From Spongilla lacustris (taxonomy: Eukaryota > Porifera > Demospongiae > Spongillida > Spongillidae): DNA of 64,000 nt. Below the pieces are notes generated by a model. The model ran no database searches. It was not told the origin of the DNA and was given only the letters and a program-made list of their open reading frames with translations. Each line of letters opens with the position of its first letter. Within the stretch, counting starts at the first letter, position 1. Location: assembly GCA_949361645.1 (NCBI GenBank), contig OX442415.1:841501-905500 (forward strand), read 5' to 3'. This document shows positions 43,628 through 56,650 of the stretch, piece after piece. The position numbers and the translations under genes were made by a program.

Positions 43628-44785
43628 CTATGAAGTTCCCTGTTTCTTGGCTTTGACTTTGGCAACAAGCTCCTAATGAGAAGGTTATTACCAGAGCAGT
43701 ATCACCACATATCCCACCCCCTCACTGTCCCCACCTCACTAGTACCTTGAAGTGGTTCACACACTCCACCTTGGTCCTGGTACCACGGCAACTGCTATCT
43801 TCTCCCATCTCTCCTCCACACTGGCTGGGTATGCCCTTAGGGCATCCTCAAGCAACTGGTGGACACACCCACACATCACCATGGTTACCACCCTACCTTC
43901 TGCTCAGCGGACCATGGCTTAGGGCCATCTATAATGGAGTGGCATTAAATGGGGTTATGTGGGAGGTCTTATCTAAGCACAAATGTGATGAAATTCTCTC
44001 CCTCCTCTCCCACACCAACACTTCCACACTCACCATATCTCTGGGTGGGTGGGGCTTCCACCTGCCCCTTGTTTAGGTGATCTTTGGCAAACTTGGAGAA
44101 GGCTCTCTTGTTCTCTGCCTCCCTATCCCCTGCCTCCAGCCTCTGCATGCTCTTCACCTTGGCGATGACCTGCTTCTCCACCTTCTTCACACAGCCCTCA
44201 GAGGAGTGGGTGGTGATGAAGTTTGTGATCACCTCCCACCTAGGTGAGGAGAGGAGGTGAGGTAGGTCTGGGTACCAGAGGCCCCTCCCACCTCTTCTGG
44301 GTGCCCGCAGGGTACAGCACTACAGCTTTGATCAGCAGCTGGGTCTCCCCATTGGTCCACTCCGTATCCGTGGCAACGGAAGACTTGCTGGCACTGGAGG
44401 ACTGCTAGACCACGCCCACATAACCCTATGGCACCAGGTGGGCGTGGCACCTACCTATCCTGGCCTGCTCCTCTGCCACTGCTCTCTCCTGCTGCTGTAC
44501 AGCCAACACCTGCATACATAGTAACCATGGTAACATACACCATGGCAACACACACCACATGCACAGTACCTCTTGTGTAAAGATGGTCTTGGCCTCCCCT
44601 ATGGAGAGGGAGGTGAACTGCTCACTCAGTTCTTGCAATCTGGGGTGGGGGATAGGTTGCCATGGTAACTAAGCATGAGGAGGCGTGGCAGCTCACCTCT
44701 CTGCTGTCAGGGTAGCTGACAGCTTCTCTGTTTCCTCCATCCTTAGGACCAGGTCTGCATCACCTGAGGCAAAGTAGTTCAGCGC
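43628..44785 (-). pseudogene. DNAJC2: DNAJC2/ZRF1 (MPP11) C-terminal half, 5' part missing
   Basis: DNAJC2 is a ribosome-associated J-protein with two C-terminal SANT domains. Exons from high to low: 44697-44785 (ALNYFASGDADLVLRMEETE), 44580-44639 (LQELSEQFTSLSIGEAKTIF), 44455-44509 (coiled-coil QQQERAVAEEQARI), 44292-44403 (TEWTNGETQLLIKAVVLYPA), 44062-44239 (RWEVITNFITTHSSEG, SANT1), 43897-43917 (PWSAEQK), 43746-43855 (LLEDALRAYPASVEERWEKI, SANT2) and 43628-43672 (ELVAKVKAKKQGTS, TAG). The SANT2 exon is 110 nt where 114 would keep frame, so VECVNHFK is shifted. The 44455 exon also joins its neighbour out of phase with ordinary splice sites. The J-domain half is not found upstream, where a 1.4-kb foldback and arrays sit. 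Confidence 0.75.
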
Positions 44786-44943
44786 CTGGGCAGGTGTGAG
44801 AGGGGGAGGAGGTGCTTTACTTTCTACACATAAATGGTTAGCTACAGATCCCAGCACACTGCTTCAGAGCACACTCTGCCAGCCATGTGCTGTGTGTACA
44901 TGGTGCTTTGACATGGCCCACCCCTCATGGTGTAGATGATATA

Positions 44944-46342
44944 CAGTGGAGATCGTGATAGTTGAACGAATTTTATTTTGACATTAATTGTATGTTTACT
45001 TGAATTTAAAACAATAACCACATGTGATATTGAAAATCTAACTGCACAGATACATGGGCTATACAATTGTCATCAAGTACACAAAAATATGATGCATCAG
45101 GTGACTGTCACGTTCTACCACTTTCGTTTTCAGTGACCCCAGTCTTGTCAACTGAGTTTTCCTATATATCTTCATTCAGGGATAGCGGATCAGGATGATT
45201 ATTGGGATGTAGCTTATGCACCAACCTCTAGATGATTTGGCCGAGCCAGATTCTGAACCCGGGAAACCGTTCGGTTATTGTCGAGCGATACGTACCTTAT
45301 AAAGACTATACGAGTTTGCCATTTTGTGTATCGAAGCGCTCGATTATTGCATCGTTTGGGCCCCTTTTTACAGTGTACCAGCTTGTTTTTCCACTAGAAT
45401 TCCGGTTGCCAAACTTCTGGCTTTAAAAACAGCACCATTTTCAGATGAATTTCATTAGAACGTGCTGTTATAATCAGTTATTGCTGATAAAGTGGGCGGT
45501 CCGGTGGTACGACTCAAGCTGAAAACGGTTCTTTTCAGCTGTGACCGATGGTGGAGAGTAAGTATAGGGGTAGAGCATACCTGAGAGGCGGTTGGGCATC
45601 GCTGGGATTACACTCGGAACTTTTCTCTCCTGCAGCGATGCCCAAGTACGCGCTACCCCTTTGCTTGCTCTCCGCCGTCGTTCACAGATGGATTATGCTT
45701 GATTCTGAAAAGAAGCGTTCTTGGTTTGAGTCGTACCACCGCCCACTTACTTAGTCATAACTGAGAATAACTGGTTATAAAGGCATAGTTTTAATGAAAT
45801 TCATCCGAAAATGGTGCTGTTTTTAAAGCCAGAAGTTAGGCAACCCGAATACTAAAGGAAAAACAAGCTGGTACATTGTAAAAGGGGCCCAAACGATGCA
45901 ATGATCACCCTTCGGAATAACTGAATGCTTTATCTAGCATGAATCGAGCGCTTCGAAAAACAAAACGCCTAACACTTTTAGTCCTTATAAGCTACGTATC
46001 GCTCGACAATAACCGAACGGTTTCCCGGGTTCAGAATATGGCTCGGCCAAATCAATTCGAGGTTAGTGCTTAAGCTAAATCCCAATAATCATCCTGATCC
46101 GCTATCCCTGAGTGAAGATAAATAGGAAAACTCAGTTGACAAGATTGGGGTCACTGAAAACGAAAGTGGTAGAACGTGACAGTCACGTGACACATCATAT
46201 TTTTGTCTACTTGATGACAATTGTATCCCATGTATCTGTGCAGTTAGATTTTCAATATCACATGTGGTTATTGTTTTAAATTCAAAGAAACATAAGATTA
46301 ATGTCAATTTTTTTTTTCGTTCAACTATCACGATCTCCACTG
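44944..46342. mobile_element. 1.4-kb foldback element, arms of about 690 bp
   Basis: The left end CAGTGGAGATCGTGATAGTT (44944) and its complement (to 46342) frame two long arms with conserved internal order (GGATAGCGGATCAGGATGAT, CCCGGGAAACCGTTCGGTTA, GGGCATCGCTG). They meet near 45600-45640. CAGT ends and a left-flanking TA are reminiscent of Tc1/mariner-derived elements, but the right flank is TG. No transposase is visible. Confidence 0.85.
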
Positions 46343-46354
46343 TGAGTATGGGAG

Positions 46355-46625
46355 GAGGGGGAGGGGCACCAAAGAAGGGGAAGGCATCAAAGAGGGGGAG
46401 TGGCACCAGAGAAGGGAGGGGCACCAAAGAAGGGGAGGGGCACCAGAGAAGGGGAGGGGCACCAAGAAAGGGGAGGGGCACCAAAGAAGGGGAGGGGCAC
46501 CAGAGAAGGGGAGGGGCACCGAAGAAGGGGAGGGCATCAGAAAGGGAGGGGCACCAAAGAAGGGGAGGGCACCAAAGAAGGGGAGGGCATCAAAGAGGGG
46601 GAGGGGCATCAAAGAAGGGGAGAAT
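46355..46625. repeat. Purine-rich array, units of about 18-20 bp
   Basis: Repeats of GAGGGGCACCAAAGAAGGG with small changes, starting directly at the foldback end. Confidence 0.9.
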
Positions 46626-46777
46626 TGGTTGTGGCAAAAACCAGTTTAGTTAACTATAACTTTACTGATATAACAAGGATGAAGGAATGAACATATTTAG
46701 TGAAATGGAACTAAACTAGTGTTAATAACTATCCCATCACAAGGTCTCCAAATACTTGTTACCAAGCCAAGCGCACC

Positions 46778-48664
46778 TGATGGGGTGGGTGTGGCAGTGA
46801 TGGGGTGGGTTGAGCAGTGATGGGGTGGGTGTGGCAGTGATGGGGTGGGTGTGGCAGTGATGGGGTGGGTGTGGCAGTGATGGGGTGGGGGTGGCAGTGA
46901 TGGGGTGGGTGTAGCAGTGATGGGGTGGGTGTGGCAGTGATGGGGTGGGTGTAGCAGTGATGGGGTGATGTGGCAGTGATGGGGTGGGTTGAGCAGTGAT
47001 GGGGTGATGTGGCAGTGATGGGGTGGGTTGAGCAGTGATGGGGTGGGTGTGGCAGTGATGGAATGGGTGTAGCAGTGATGGGGTGGGTGTAGCAGGGGGT
47101 GTGGCAGTGATGGGGTGGGTGTAGCAGTGATGGGGTGGGTGTGGCAGTGATGGGGTGGGTGTGGCAGTGATGGGGTGGGTGTAGCAGTGATGGGGTGGAT
47201 GTGGCAGTGATGGGGTGGGTGTGGCAGTGATGGGGTGGGTGTGGCAGTGATGGGGTGGGTGTGGCAGTGATGGGGTGGGTGTAGCAGTGATGGGGTGGGT
47301 GTGGCAGTGATGGGGTGGGTGTGGCAGTGATGGAATGGGTGTAGCAGTGATGGGGTGGGTGTAGCAGGGGGTGTGGCAGTGATGGGGTGGGTGTAGCAGT
47401 GATGGGGTGGGTGTAGCAGTGATGGGGTGGGTGTAGCAGTGATGGGGTGGATGTGGCAGTGATGGGGTGGGTGTGGCAGTGATGGGGTGGGTGTGGCAGT
47501 GATGGGGTGGGCGTGGCAGTGATGGGGTGGGTTGAGCAGTGATGGGGTGGGTGTGGCAGTGATGGGGTGGGTGTGGCAGTGATGGGGTGGGTTGAGCAGT
47601 GATGGGGTGGGTGTGGCAGTGATGGGGTGGGTGTGGCAGTGATGGGGTGGGTTGAGCAGTGATGGGGTGGGTGTGGCAGTGATGGGGTGGGTGTGGCAGT
47701 GATGGGGTGGGTGTAGCAGTGATGGGGTGGGTGTGGCAGTGATGGGGTGGGTTGAGCAGTGATGGGGTGGGTGTAGCAGTGATGGGGTGGGTGTGGCAGT
47801 GATGGGGTGGGTGTGGCAGTGATGGGGTGGGTGTGGCAGTGATGGGGTGGGTGTAGCAGTGATGGGGTGGGTGTGGCAGTGATGGGGTGGGTGTAGCAGT
47901 GATGGGGTGGGTGTAGCAGTGATGGGGTGGGTGTAGCAGTGATGGGGTGGGTGTAGCAGTGATGGGGTGGGTGTGGCAGTGATGGGGTGGGTTGAGCAGT
48001 GATGGGGTGGGTGTGGCAGTGATGGAATGGGTGTAGCAGTGATGGGGTGGGTGTAGCAGGGGGTGTGGCAGTGATGGGGTGGGTGTAGCAGTGATAGGGT
48101 GGGTGTAGCAGTGATGGGGTGGGTGTGGCAGTGATGGGGTGGGTGTGGCAGTGATGGGGTGGGTGTAGCAGTGATGGGGTGGGTGTGGCAGTGATGGGGT
48201 GGATGTGGCAGTGATGGGGTGGGTGTGGCAGTGATGGGGTGGGTGTGGCAGTGATGGGGTGGGTGTGGCAGTGATGGGGTGGGTGTAGCAGTGATGGGGT
48301 GGGTGTGGCAGTGATGGGGTGGGTGTGGCAGTGATGGAATGGGTGTAGCAGTGATGGGTGGGTGTAGCAGGGGGTGTGGCAGTGATGGGGTGGGTGTAGC
48401 AGTGATGGGGTGGGTGTGGCAGTGATGGGGTGGGTGTGGCAGTGATGGGGTGGGTGTGGCAGTGATGGGGTGGGTGTGGCAGTGATGGGGTGGGTGTAGC
48501 AGTGATGGGGTGGATGTGGCAGTGATGGGGTGGGTGTGGCAGTGATGGGGTGGGTGTAGCAGTGATGGGGTGGGTGTGGCAGTGATGGGGTGGGTGTGGC
48601 AGTGATGGGGTGGGTGTGGCAGTGATTGGGTGGGTGTGGCAGTGATGGGGTGGGTGTGGCAATG
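46778..48664. repeat. 20-bp minisatellite, about 94 units
   Basis: Unit GATGGGGTGGGTGTGGCAGT with TTGAGCAGT, GTAGCAGT and ATGTGGCAGT variants. A marker junction (GATGGAATGGGTGTAGCAGT, then GTAGCAGGGGGTGTGGC) recurs near 47058, 47331, 48022 and 48333, showing higher-order duplication. It lacks stop codons in all minus-strand frames, which yields three overlapping frames of over 640 codons that are artefacts. Confidence 0.95.
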
Positions 48665-50208
48665 TAAATGATGTCTAGTTTCCCACATGCATCACATGCA
48701 CATATCATTTTTAGGTCCTGGCTGCAGGATGTCCAAAGGCCTGGGGACCTGGCTGAAGGACATCATAAGGCCTGGGGACCTGGCTACATACAACACATGC
48801 TGTCCTGAAGGACCTCTTCAAAAGGATAGGAAAGAAACCTCTAATGCATGAATGGAAGTGTGTATTATAAACAAAGGAAATAAAGCAACTGTATCCAATT
48901 ATGCGTACACCTGCTCATTTGATTTTATGTACAAGTGATTGCTATGATTGTTATTGCTATGCTATGGGGGAAGTTGGACCATGTATGTATGAGATTCATA
49001 CAACAAAACTTTCCAGGACATCTATTCTAGGTTTTAGGTACATGCATTATCCTAATTAAAGAGAGAAATATCACACTATGGCCCGGGACAAGTACACCAT
49101 AACACAACATGTAAAACCTTAAAAGCACACCAGCACAACTACCTAACATCACACCTGACACCCTTAGCATCCTTTGTAACATCTATATAACTTCACCTAC
49201 CCCAAGTGCACCTCCACTTACACAAACACAGGTACATAAATGCACAGGTGTCAGTAGGTGTAAGTACTGTTCTTCAAAGGAAAGAAAGCGACACTATATA
49301 ATAAACCTGAGGGATACACTTGTGCCATGTGACAGGCTCTAGTAGTTGTAACACGAACAGCAGTACAGAGAGGAAGGCTGACACTAATGTGAGCGAGCAA
49401 ATACACCTCTATAAATCTTATCTGTAATTGTGAAATAGTCAATACTGATCTACACAGGACAAATACCACAATGAAAAACAACAATCTGCATGGACAGCAT
49501 GATACACTGATTCTTATACTCGACACTACCCACTTTATCATAAAACTAAAACAGTTTAAATCTTACCTCTTTACACGCAGCGTCCATATGTCAACGAGAG
49601 TGTCCGTTTTGAACATCTTCATCAAGCACAGAAGTTCACCTTTCTACATCGTAAAAACGATCGGTTGGTAGTAGCGGTTAGCGTGTCCCCTGGATACACT
49701 TTTCTGACAATTGGCACAGCACGGTTGCGCCATCGTTCCCCCACGTCCTTCGGTGGCTCTAAATAGAATTATCAATTTTGAATCCCACAATGGCAGTGTC
49801 GCAAAAACACTCTTCTGTACAATCCGCTAGGCAATAAGATTGTCTAACCCTTAATCCCACTCCCATGTACTTTGTGACAAATAGTTATCCGCTGTTATAA
49901 GCCTAAGGACGCGTGCCTGTGTATTACACGGTAATTGGACACATGCAGGCTTAATAACGCCAGCGGGCTACACCCAACTATGTTATACATACTTACCAGC
50001 AACATTCAGAAACCTCTACCGCTATAAACACCATGGACTATCTCTGCAGAGCCAGAAGAGTAATATGGAAGAAGACGAAACCAGATAACTGATGGCACTC
50101 CGGGTGAACGTGGTGAGAGCCGCGGGCGGACACCGCTTACCGATCCAGTTTCCCTCCGATCGTCCACGATTGAGAGAACCCCGTACCGACATATAAGATA
50201 ATAAAATA
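48665..50208. other. Intergenic between minisatellite and gene B flank
   Basis: No gene is recognised. It includes a short duplicated GGCCTGGGGACCTGGCT near 48738-48785 and a MITE-end-like sequence near 49965. Confidence 0.4.
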
Positions 50209-50478
50209 TGCGCATGCGCAATAGATTGCTTATAACGCTATATTCGTGACACACTTCACACATAAGCACACACCTCCACACATAAGCACACACACATCCC
50301 CACATAAGTAAAAGCTTAAGGTGAGGAACTAAGCCACATCTATGGTCTGAGGTGGAATGTTGCTGAGACACAAGCTAGCTAAAAGGCATCACTACTGTCC
50401 TCTACAATCTATTCAAATCTCCATCAAACAGAACACATGTACAAAATAAATGCACTCACAAAACACTTACACAGCTAC
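50209..50478 (-). other. 3' flank of ROCO gene B
   Basis: The inverted counterpart of 28293-28500. It holds about three units of the GTGTGCTTATGTGTGGAGG repeat (as complement) and a palindrome TGCGCATGCGCA at 50209-50220. Confidence 0.5.
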
Positions 50479-53400
50479 CTAACTGAGATAAGTTTCAATG
50501 GCATCAGCCTGTGTAGCCAACTGGCTCTGTCTAAGAACACCAACTAGTGTCCTCCATGTTGTGGGTTTCCTTCCAGTACCACCAATCCACCTCTGGAAGA
50601 TGGCACGTGTGATCTCTTCAGCATTACGCTGGTGCTCCAATGTGAGTGCATCCACCAACACTCCATTATCATCCTCCAGCAGGAATATCCCCAAGGTGTG
50701 GTATTTGGTACAAACACTTTGGATCATGTTCAGGTGACCAACAGATATGGACATCAGCTTCCTGATGGAAGGTGTGGCTGATGGAGGGAAGGATGAAGAG
50801 TTAAAGGTGGGGATTTGAAACCCCACCCCCTGGCTACAGGCATGCAGGTAATGTCAACACAACCTCATGCAGTAACACACTGATGCACATTGGGTATTGG
50901 ACACACTACAAGAATGAGACATAGGAAGGAACCATCTTACCATCTAGTCTTGTTGGTGAGGGGCCAACAGTGTGGGGAATCACCCTGTCCATGAGGTGTG
51001 GTAATGATGGTTCACTGTCCAGGGACAACGGAACTGTACAGAGATGGAACAGATGGTGGTCAAATGGTACTACCCACACACATCACCCACCTGTTGTACT
51101 GGGCTTTTGGTCCTCCAAACCTGTTTGTACAAATCCACCCAACCACATCAGCTGGTCCTCACTCAGGTCTCCATTCTGGCTTTCTAAAATGGTACACTTC
51201 CACTTGTATACTGACTTTGAACACACCACTACAGCTACATGAGGAGGGTCAGTGGTACAACGGGTTCCTGCACACATGAAGGCATCTTCAAACTGGACAT
51301 TATGGTACTTGAGCACACTACAGGCTCTCTTGATACCCTTATAGACACTATCTCTTGCTTGCCTACTAACCATATTAGAGGCAGATATTTGAATATACGA
51401 AAACATGTCCACAAGGGTCACAACTTCTACAGAATTCTTTGGTACAAATGAGATGCAGTTGCGATACAGACACAATGGCTTGCCTCTCTCCATGCACACC
51501 TTCCAAGGAGATAAGTTGGTTGGGGACATAAGATGGGCCACAAGACAGCAGAACAGACCACTAGGAACATACCCCTGGGTGGGCCTGATTATCAGGGAGG
51601 CACCTCTTTCAAGGTACTTGGTCACTTGGGTGGAGTCCAGGTGGGGCAGCAGAGTAGGCATCAAGTACTCACCATCTCTGATCATAGCTATGGCACCACG
51701 ACTCACCAGCAACTTCACTACATCTTGTGGAGTGAACAGACCCTCTTTGTAGTGCTTTGGAAACTTCCTCAGTAGCTCCTCTGACAACAGGCCATGATCC
51801 CTGAACATGACCAGGTCACCTGTAACTGCCACACCCTTGTCTGGATTATCCGTCAGCTTGTAGTGGTACTGCACTAGTTCAGTCACCTTGGTGAGGACTA
51901 CCTGGGGGTCACAGAACACTGCCTGGGGAAGAACCTCTGGGTAATATAAGAACACATTGTGTTTCACAAGATGGTGCAAGGCAGCAGAGAATGCATCTCC
52001 TTCAATGTGAAACCTTTTAGCAGACACCTGACACTCTACAAGACTCAAGATACCATCATGGGAAGACCTTTGGAGAACAACCTCCAGCCCAAACCATGCT
52101 ATAGGCATTTTTATTAACAGCTTGGGTGACATGGATATGATTTGCTTCTTAAGTACCTGGGCAACATGTCTGTCCACATCTTCAGGGGAAAGGCCATTCA
52201 CAGCAAATATCAGCTCATCCATTCCTTCTCCACAAAAAAGCACTTTAAAGTGTGTAGAATCCAGTAATGCCTGGAGCTGTTGGTTTTTCTCTTGCATGGT
52301 TTCAGCACAGCTACCTTTGGCATCTCGATGTGTTCCAACGATAACGATCAGAGGATGAGCATCCTGTGAGTGAATTGCTCCAAGACAGTGTTGAAGGATC
52401 TGTTTATGAGAGAGAGATGATCGATATGGTTTACCAACAGGCTTGCCATCTGCTCCATAGTACTCAATGGTAGGGTGATGTGATAGCTCTTCTGACAGCT
52501 TCAGTACAAATATTGTTACCATGGGATCTTGAATGAACAACGGAAGGATGTCATGGTATTGCAGCTGACCACCACTGTCAATGAACTGGATCCACTTCAC
52601 ACCAAACAACTTCTTGTTATCTACAGAGGGAGATTTAGGGTTAATAAAAGCAAATAACAAGGCCTGCTATTCTTACCGGAGGATTGGTTGATGTGATGAA
52701 CCAGCTCATCCTCTATATCTGCAGTCCTGCTCTGTTCAGGCTGGGTGGTGTCCTTGGTGATGTTCACACCAGCAGGGGTGGGACCAACAGCTCCATCACT
52801 GGGTACATTGGAAGGGTCTATGGCCATCTTTGGAAGAGTGCTCACCACATCAGCCAATGATGGTGCCATGGATATACCACCTTTGATGGTTCCTCCAATA
52901 ACACTCATCAGTGCCTGGTCATCTTCAACCACAAACCAGTCATCCTCCTCTTGTTCACCCACACCAGCCAGTGTGAAGGAGATGGCTCTAACAGGGTTGT
53001 CAGCCAGTCCTGTACTGACACGTTGCTTTGGATGGTCCTTCTTGAGAAGGAGGTGTTTGAGGTGAGTCTTGCCAACACCAGCAGCTCCAAGGATGAGACA
53101 CTTGGTCACTGAAGTTTCCACATATCCCTTGGTCATGGCCTCCTCATAGAGCCTCCTGAATGAAGGTATCAAATCAGATATGTAAAAGGTATAAAGATAG
53201 CCAGTACTGAATTAAGGACACTCATTCTACTGTGGGGTACATGCCGTACATCATAGAATAACCGTGTACACACACCACATGTCCACAGTATGACAGGATG
53301 TTTCGGTAGTATCACTATGTACGCTCTTAAAGCAACCATTACTGCCTCCATAGAATGCTCCACTAAAACATGGTACTTGTAACTACATAGAGGTCTAAAA

Positions 53401-54459
53401 TGGACACCCTAGTGAAGGAAGTGTTCTTACACACATGTGCACTGTTGTAAAATGAGTATTCTAAAGGCCAGCATGCACAGGTCAACTTCCAGACCACTCC
53501 AGTTCTTATCAACAAATCTCTTTGATCTTTCTGGTGACTTGTTGCTCCAAATTAGAACAAGCACTTTGAAAACTATGTCCAACAATTGGGACAACACCCC
53601 ACCAAGAAGTCAACCACTTTAGCATGCCAGTGTACTCTAGTTACACATGACCACCATCAACACCCCCACAGGTACACATGACCACCATCAACAACCCCAC
53701 AGGTACACATGACCACCATCAACACCCCCACAGGTACACATGACCACCATCAACACCCCCACAGGTACACATGACCACCATCAACACCCCCATAGGTACA
53801 CATGACCACCATCAACACTCCCACAGGTACACATCACCACCATCAACACCCCCACAGGTACACATGACCACCATCAACACCCCACAGGTACACATGACCA
53901 CCATCAACACCCCCACAGGCACACATGACCACCATCAACACCCCCACAGGTACACATGACCCCCCCACAGGCACACATGACCACCATCAACACCCCCACA
54001 GGCACACATGACCACCATCAACACCCCAACCATTTACACACCTGTCATCTGTCTTCACTGTGTTCAAAGGACTAGGGAAGACCATAGCCAGACCTGAAAA
54101 TAGTCTGGTTAGTAGTACTGACCATAACACTTGCATGGCTTACCTTCCACAGTGACCCTCAAGACCCTCTGACTGTACCCATCAACCACCAACAGCCTTC
54201 CTCCTGACAGCAGTAGAGTGTCTACCCAGGAACACTCAAATGGCATGTCTCCAACATGCTGCCACTTCTGATCAACAGGGTGGAGGGCATAGATGGCAGA
54301 GGTATTCTTTGATCCATAACTGTCCTCCTCTTGTCCTCCAATGGCAAGGAGCACACCATCAACCACACATACAGCTGAACGGTAGTATGGTACATCTGGT
54401 AGCTTTCTCCAGGTAGATTGCTGTGTGTCTTCTTGTGACTGTACGGAAATCTGTGTGTG

Positions 54460-54512
<53 letters not shown>

Positions 54513-55465
54513 ATGCACATTAAAGATGAGTGATGTACAAGCAGTCATGTGGATGTGTGCACCACTGGGTACACATAGTGTGCATGTGTGGACATCATTG
54601 GTGTGTGTGACCATGTGTGAAGCACACACCACACATCAACTACACAGCTCTAACGTCAGCGTGCATGGTGTGCACACGATGGAGACGCTTGTGCATGTGT
54701 GCATCTCCACCAGTAGAGCTACTACAGCGAGCGTCCACACTGTGTGTGTGGTGTGGACGCGCGCGACGTGTGTGCACACGTGTGCGTGTGTGTAGGACCA
54801 CGCTGAGCGTGCGTGTGTTGCAGGAAGCGTCCACGCGCTAGGTGCGTGGTGTGTGTGTCCCACGGGTTAGCTACACACACGCTAAACAAAGGGACAGAGA
54901 TGCTACACAATGCTCAGTGGCTCACCAGGTCATTGATGTTGGCACACCACACAGCTGTGGCCATGTCCCAACCTCCCATCATGAAGACCAGGTCTCCATG
55001 GACCACTGCTGACATGTTCCAACATGGCTTAGGTAGTGATGGTCCAAAGTGCCAGGTCTGTGTCTTCCCATCAAAGACTTGGACATCAGCCAAGCCCTTG
55101 AGCCCATCACCTTCCCCTCCCATCACCACCAGACCACCTCCATCAACACTAACTACACAGGACCACACACACCCTACTAACATGTCTGACATGAGGGACC
55201 ACCTCCCTCCTCTCCACACCATCACCTCCTTACTATGCACACCATCCTTCAAACCTCCAACCTTCACTAACCTTCCACCACACACTCCTAGTGTGGCCCT
55301 ATACTCAACACCATCAGTCCATCTCTTCCACTTATTCTTATCATCTAACCTGTACACTCCTCCTCCTCCCCACACAACCTCACCCTCCACCTCCAACAGA
55401 CCACCACCACCATACACTCGACCACCTCGCACTGGAACATTTTCACAAGTTTCGAAATGAAACAT
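50479..55465 (-). CDS. ROCO gene B: Kelch-Roc-COR-Death protein, 1099 codons, intact
   Basis: Exons from high to low: 54926-55465, 54144-54450, 54042-54093, 52677-53155, 51091-52620, 50941-51033 and 50479-50777. They total 3300 nt and every junction is in phase. The first five exons mirror gene A: kelch blades (GG doublets), Roc P-loop GAAGVGKTH, DSGGQ, GTHRD, and COR (LHHLVKHNVFLYYPEVLPQA). Size differences from A are all multiples of three. The ends differ. A short exon (PSLPHLMDRVIPHTVGPSPT) resembles the start of gene C's Death module cut short. It is spliced to an exon encoding another Death-like fold (IRKLMSISVGHLNMIQSVCT, AIFQRWIGGTGRKPTTWRTL, ETYLS). It is a probable dimerising GTPase switch with a Death effector end. 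The ligand is unknown and a defence role is inference. Confidence 0.88.
53640..54028. repeat. 31-bp minisatellite in intron 3 of ROCO gene B, about 12 units
   Basis: Same unit as 1477-6467 and 21771-22140. It lies between exons 54042-54093 and 52677-53155. Confidence 0.95.
54451..54513. repeat. (GT)n microsatellite at kelch exon 2 acceptor of gene B
   Basis: Inverted counterpart of the CA run at 21300-21333. Confidence 0.9.
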
Positions 55466-56650
55466 TTTTGTTCTAAAGAAAAGAAATTATTAATAGTTAA
55501 TTCACAGACAGCACCACCTTCGTTTGGGGACCTAGCTAGCTCGTACGCACAACAGGTCCACACCACACACACTTCACGCTTCTCTTTACTACATCGCACA
55601 CTACCAACGGCTACCTGCTTCATGGCCACAGGTAAGGAGGCCTCTTATGGCCCAACGGGGACATCCCAAACAGAGCATTTCGAGCACTACACTAGGCCAT
55701 ATAGGCTACCTCGGACCACGAGGCTCTCTAGCTATGCCTAATGGCGAGGCTGGCTACCTCAGGCTAATGGAAGTGATCTTTTTGCTGATGGCGAGGCTAT
55801 AAATGGCTAGACTATCCTTGGCTATGTGGTATAACGTAGTCGTTTGATTGCAGCTCGTGTGTACTCCTTCGCACACACCTAAATACGTTACTTTACTAGG
55901 TGGAAAAGGAAGGCGTAGACCTGTTGGCTTCTCTAGATAAGCATTTACAGCTAGGCCTATAACGTTGACACGCGCACACCACTACTGCCCTCCCACACAC
56001 CTTGGGTAGCTGCGGGGACCTCCTACACCACAACAACACAACCAGAAACTGCTCTCCTATCACTACACACAACAAAATAGTCGTCTTTCTCATTCTCGCT
56101 TTTTTTTCCCAGCACACAACCAAAAGGCTTCGTACCAAAGGTTTAGCTACAGGCACAAACTTGCTATCACGAGACAGAAACCCAGAAACACTCACCTCAC
56201 AATTTCCACTGACAAATAAGGTCTACAACAAATACAAACAAAGGTCTATAACACTCTACAAAGCTTCTACCTAACAACGATACTAGTAACGACAACTGCT
56301 CAGAATGAACAGACGTCAGCGCCCCTTCACTGCGCATGCGCAACATACATCCGGCTGAGTTCATCAGGGCGGATGCAATAATTTGGTGTCAGTGTTGTGA
56401 GTGAGGTCCACCATGAAAGGAACGCGCGCAAATTTTTCACACTACGTAGAAGACACCCCCAACTTTGAAGATTTAATACTGTCTTAGTTACTCTCTCCTG
56501 CGCTCTTCCATCATGAGCATCATCACAAGCCCTGACGAGGGCGAGTATTCAGATTCAATGGCTATGCAATGGACCTAGCTGTTACAGAAGCCAAAGTTCC
56601 GTCAGTATCTGTTTTAAAATGGATTTACTGCATTCTTTGTGTGCACATCT
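55466..56650 (-). promoter_or_regulatory. 5' region of ROCO gene B (empty-site allele of the gene A leader)
   Basis: Inverted homologue of 18990-20342, but without the PSMD2 insert. It carries TGCGCATGCGCA at 56331-56342 next to GACGTCAGCG, and the leader exon with its CTTTCTTTAG-type acceptor. Homology extends outward to about 56640. Confidence 0.45.

Noticed and set aside
46697..48708. Three overlapping minus-strand frames of 641-663 codons
   Set aside because: They translate a 20-bp tandem array (THPITATPTPSL repeats) in all frames. No unique domain.
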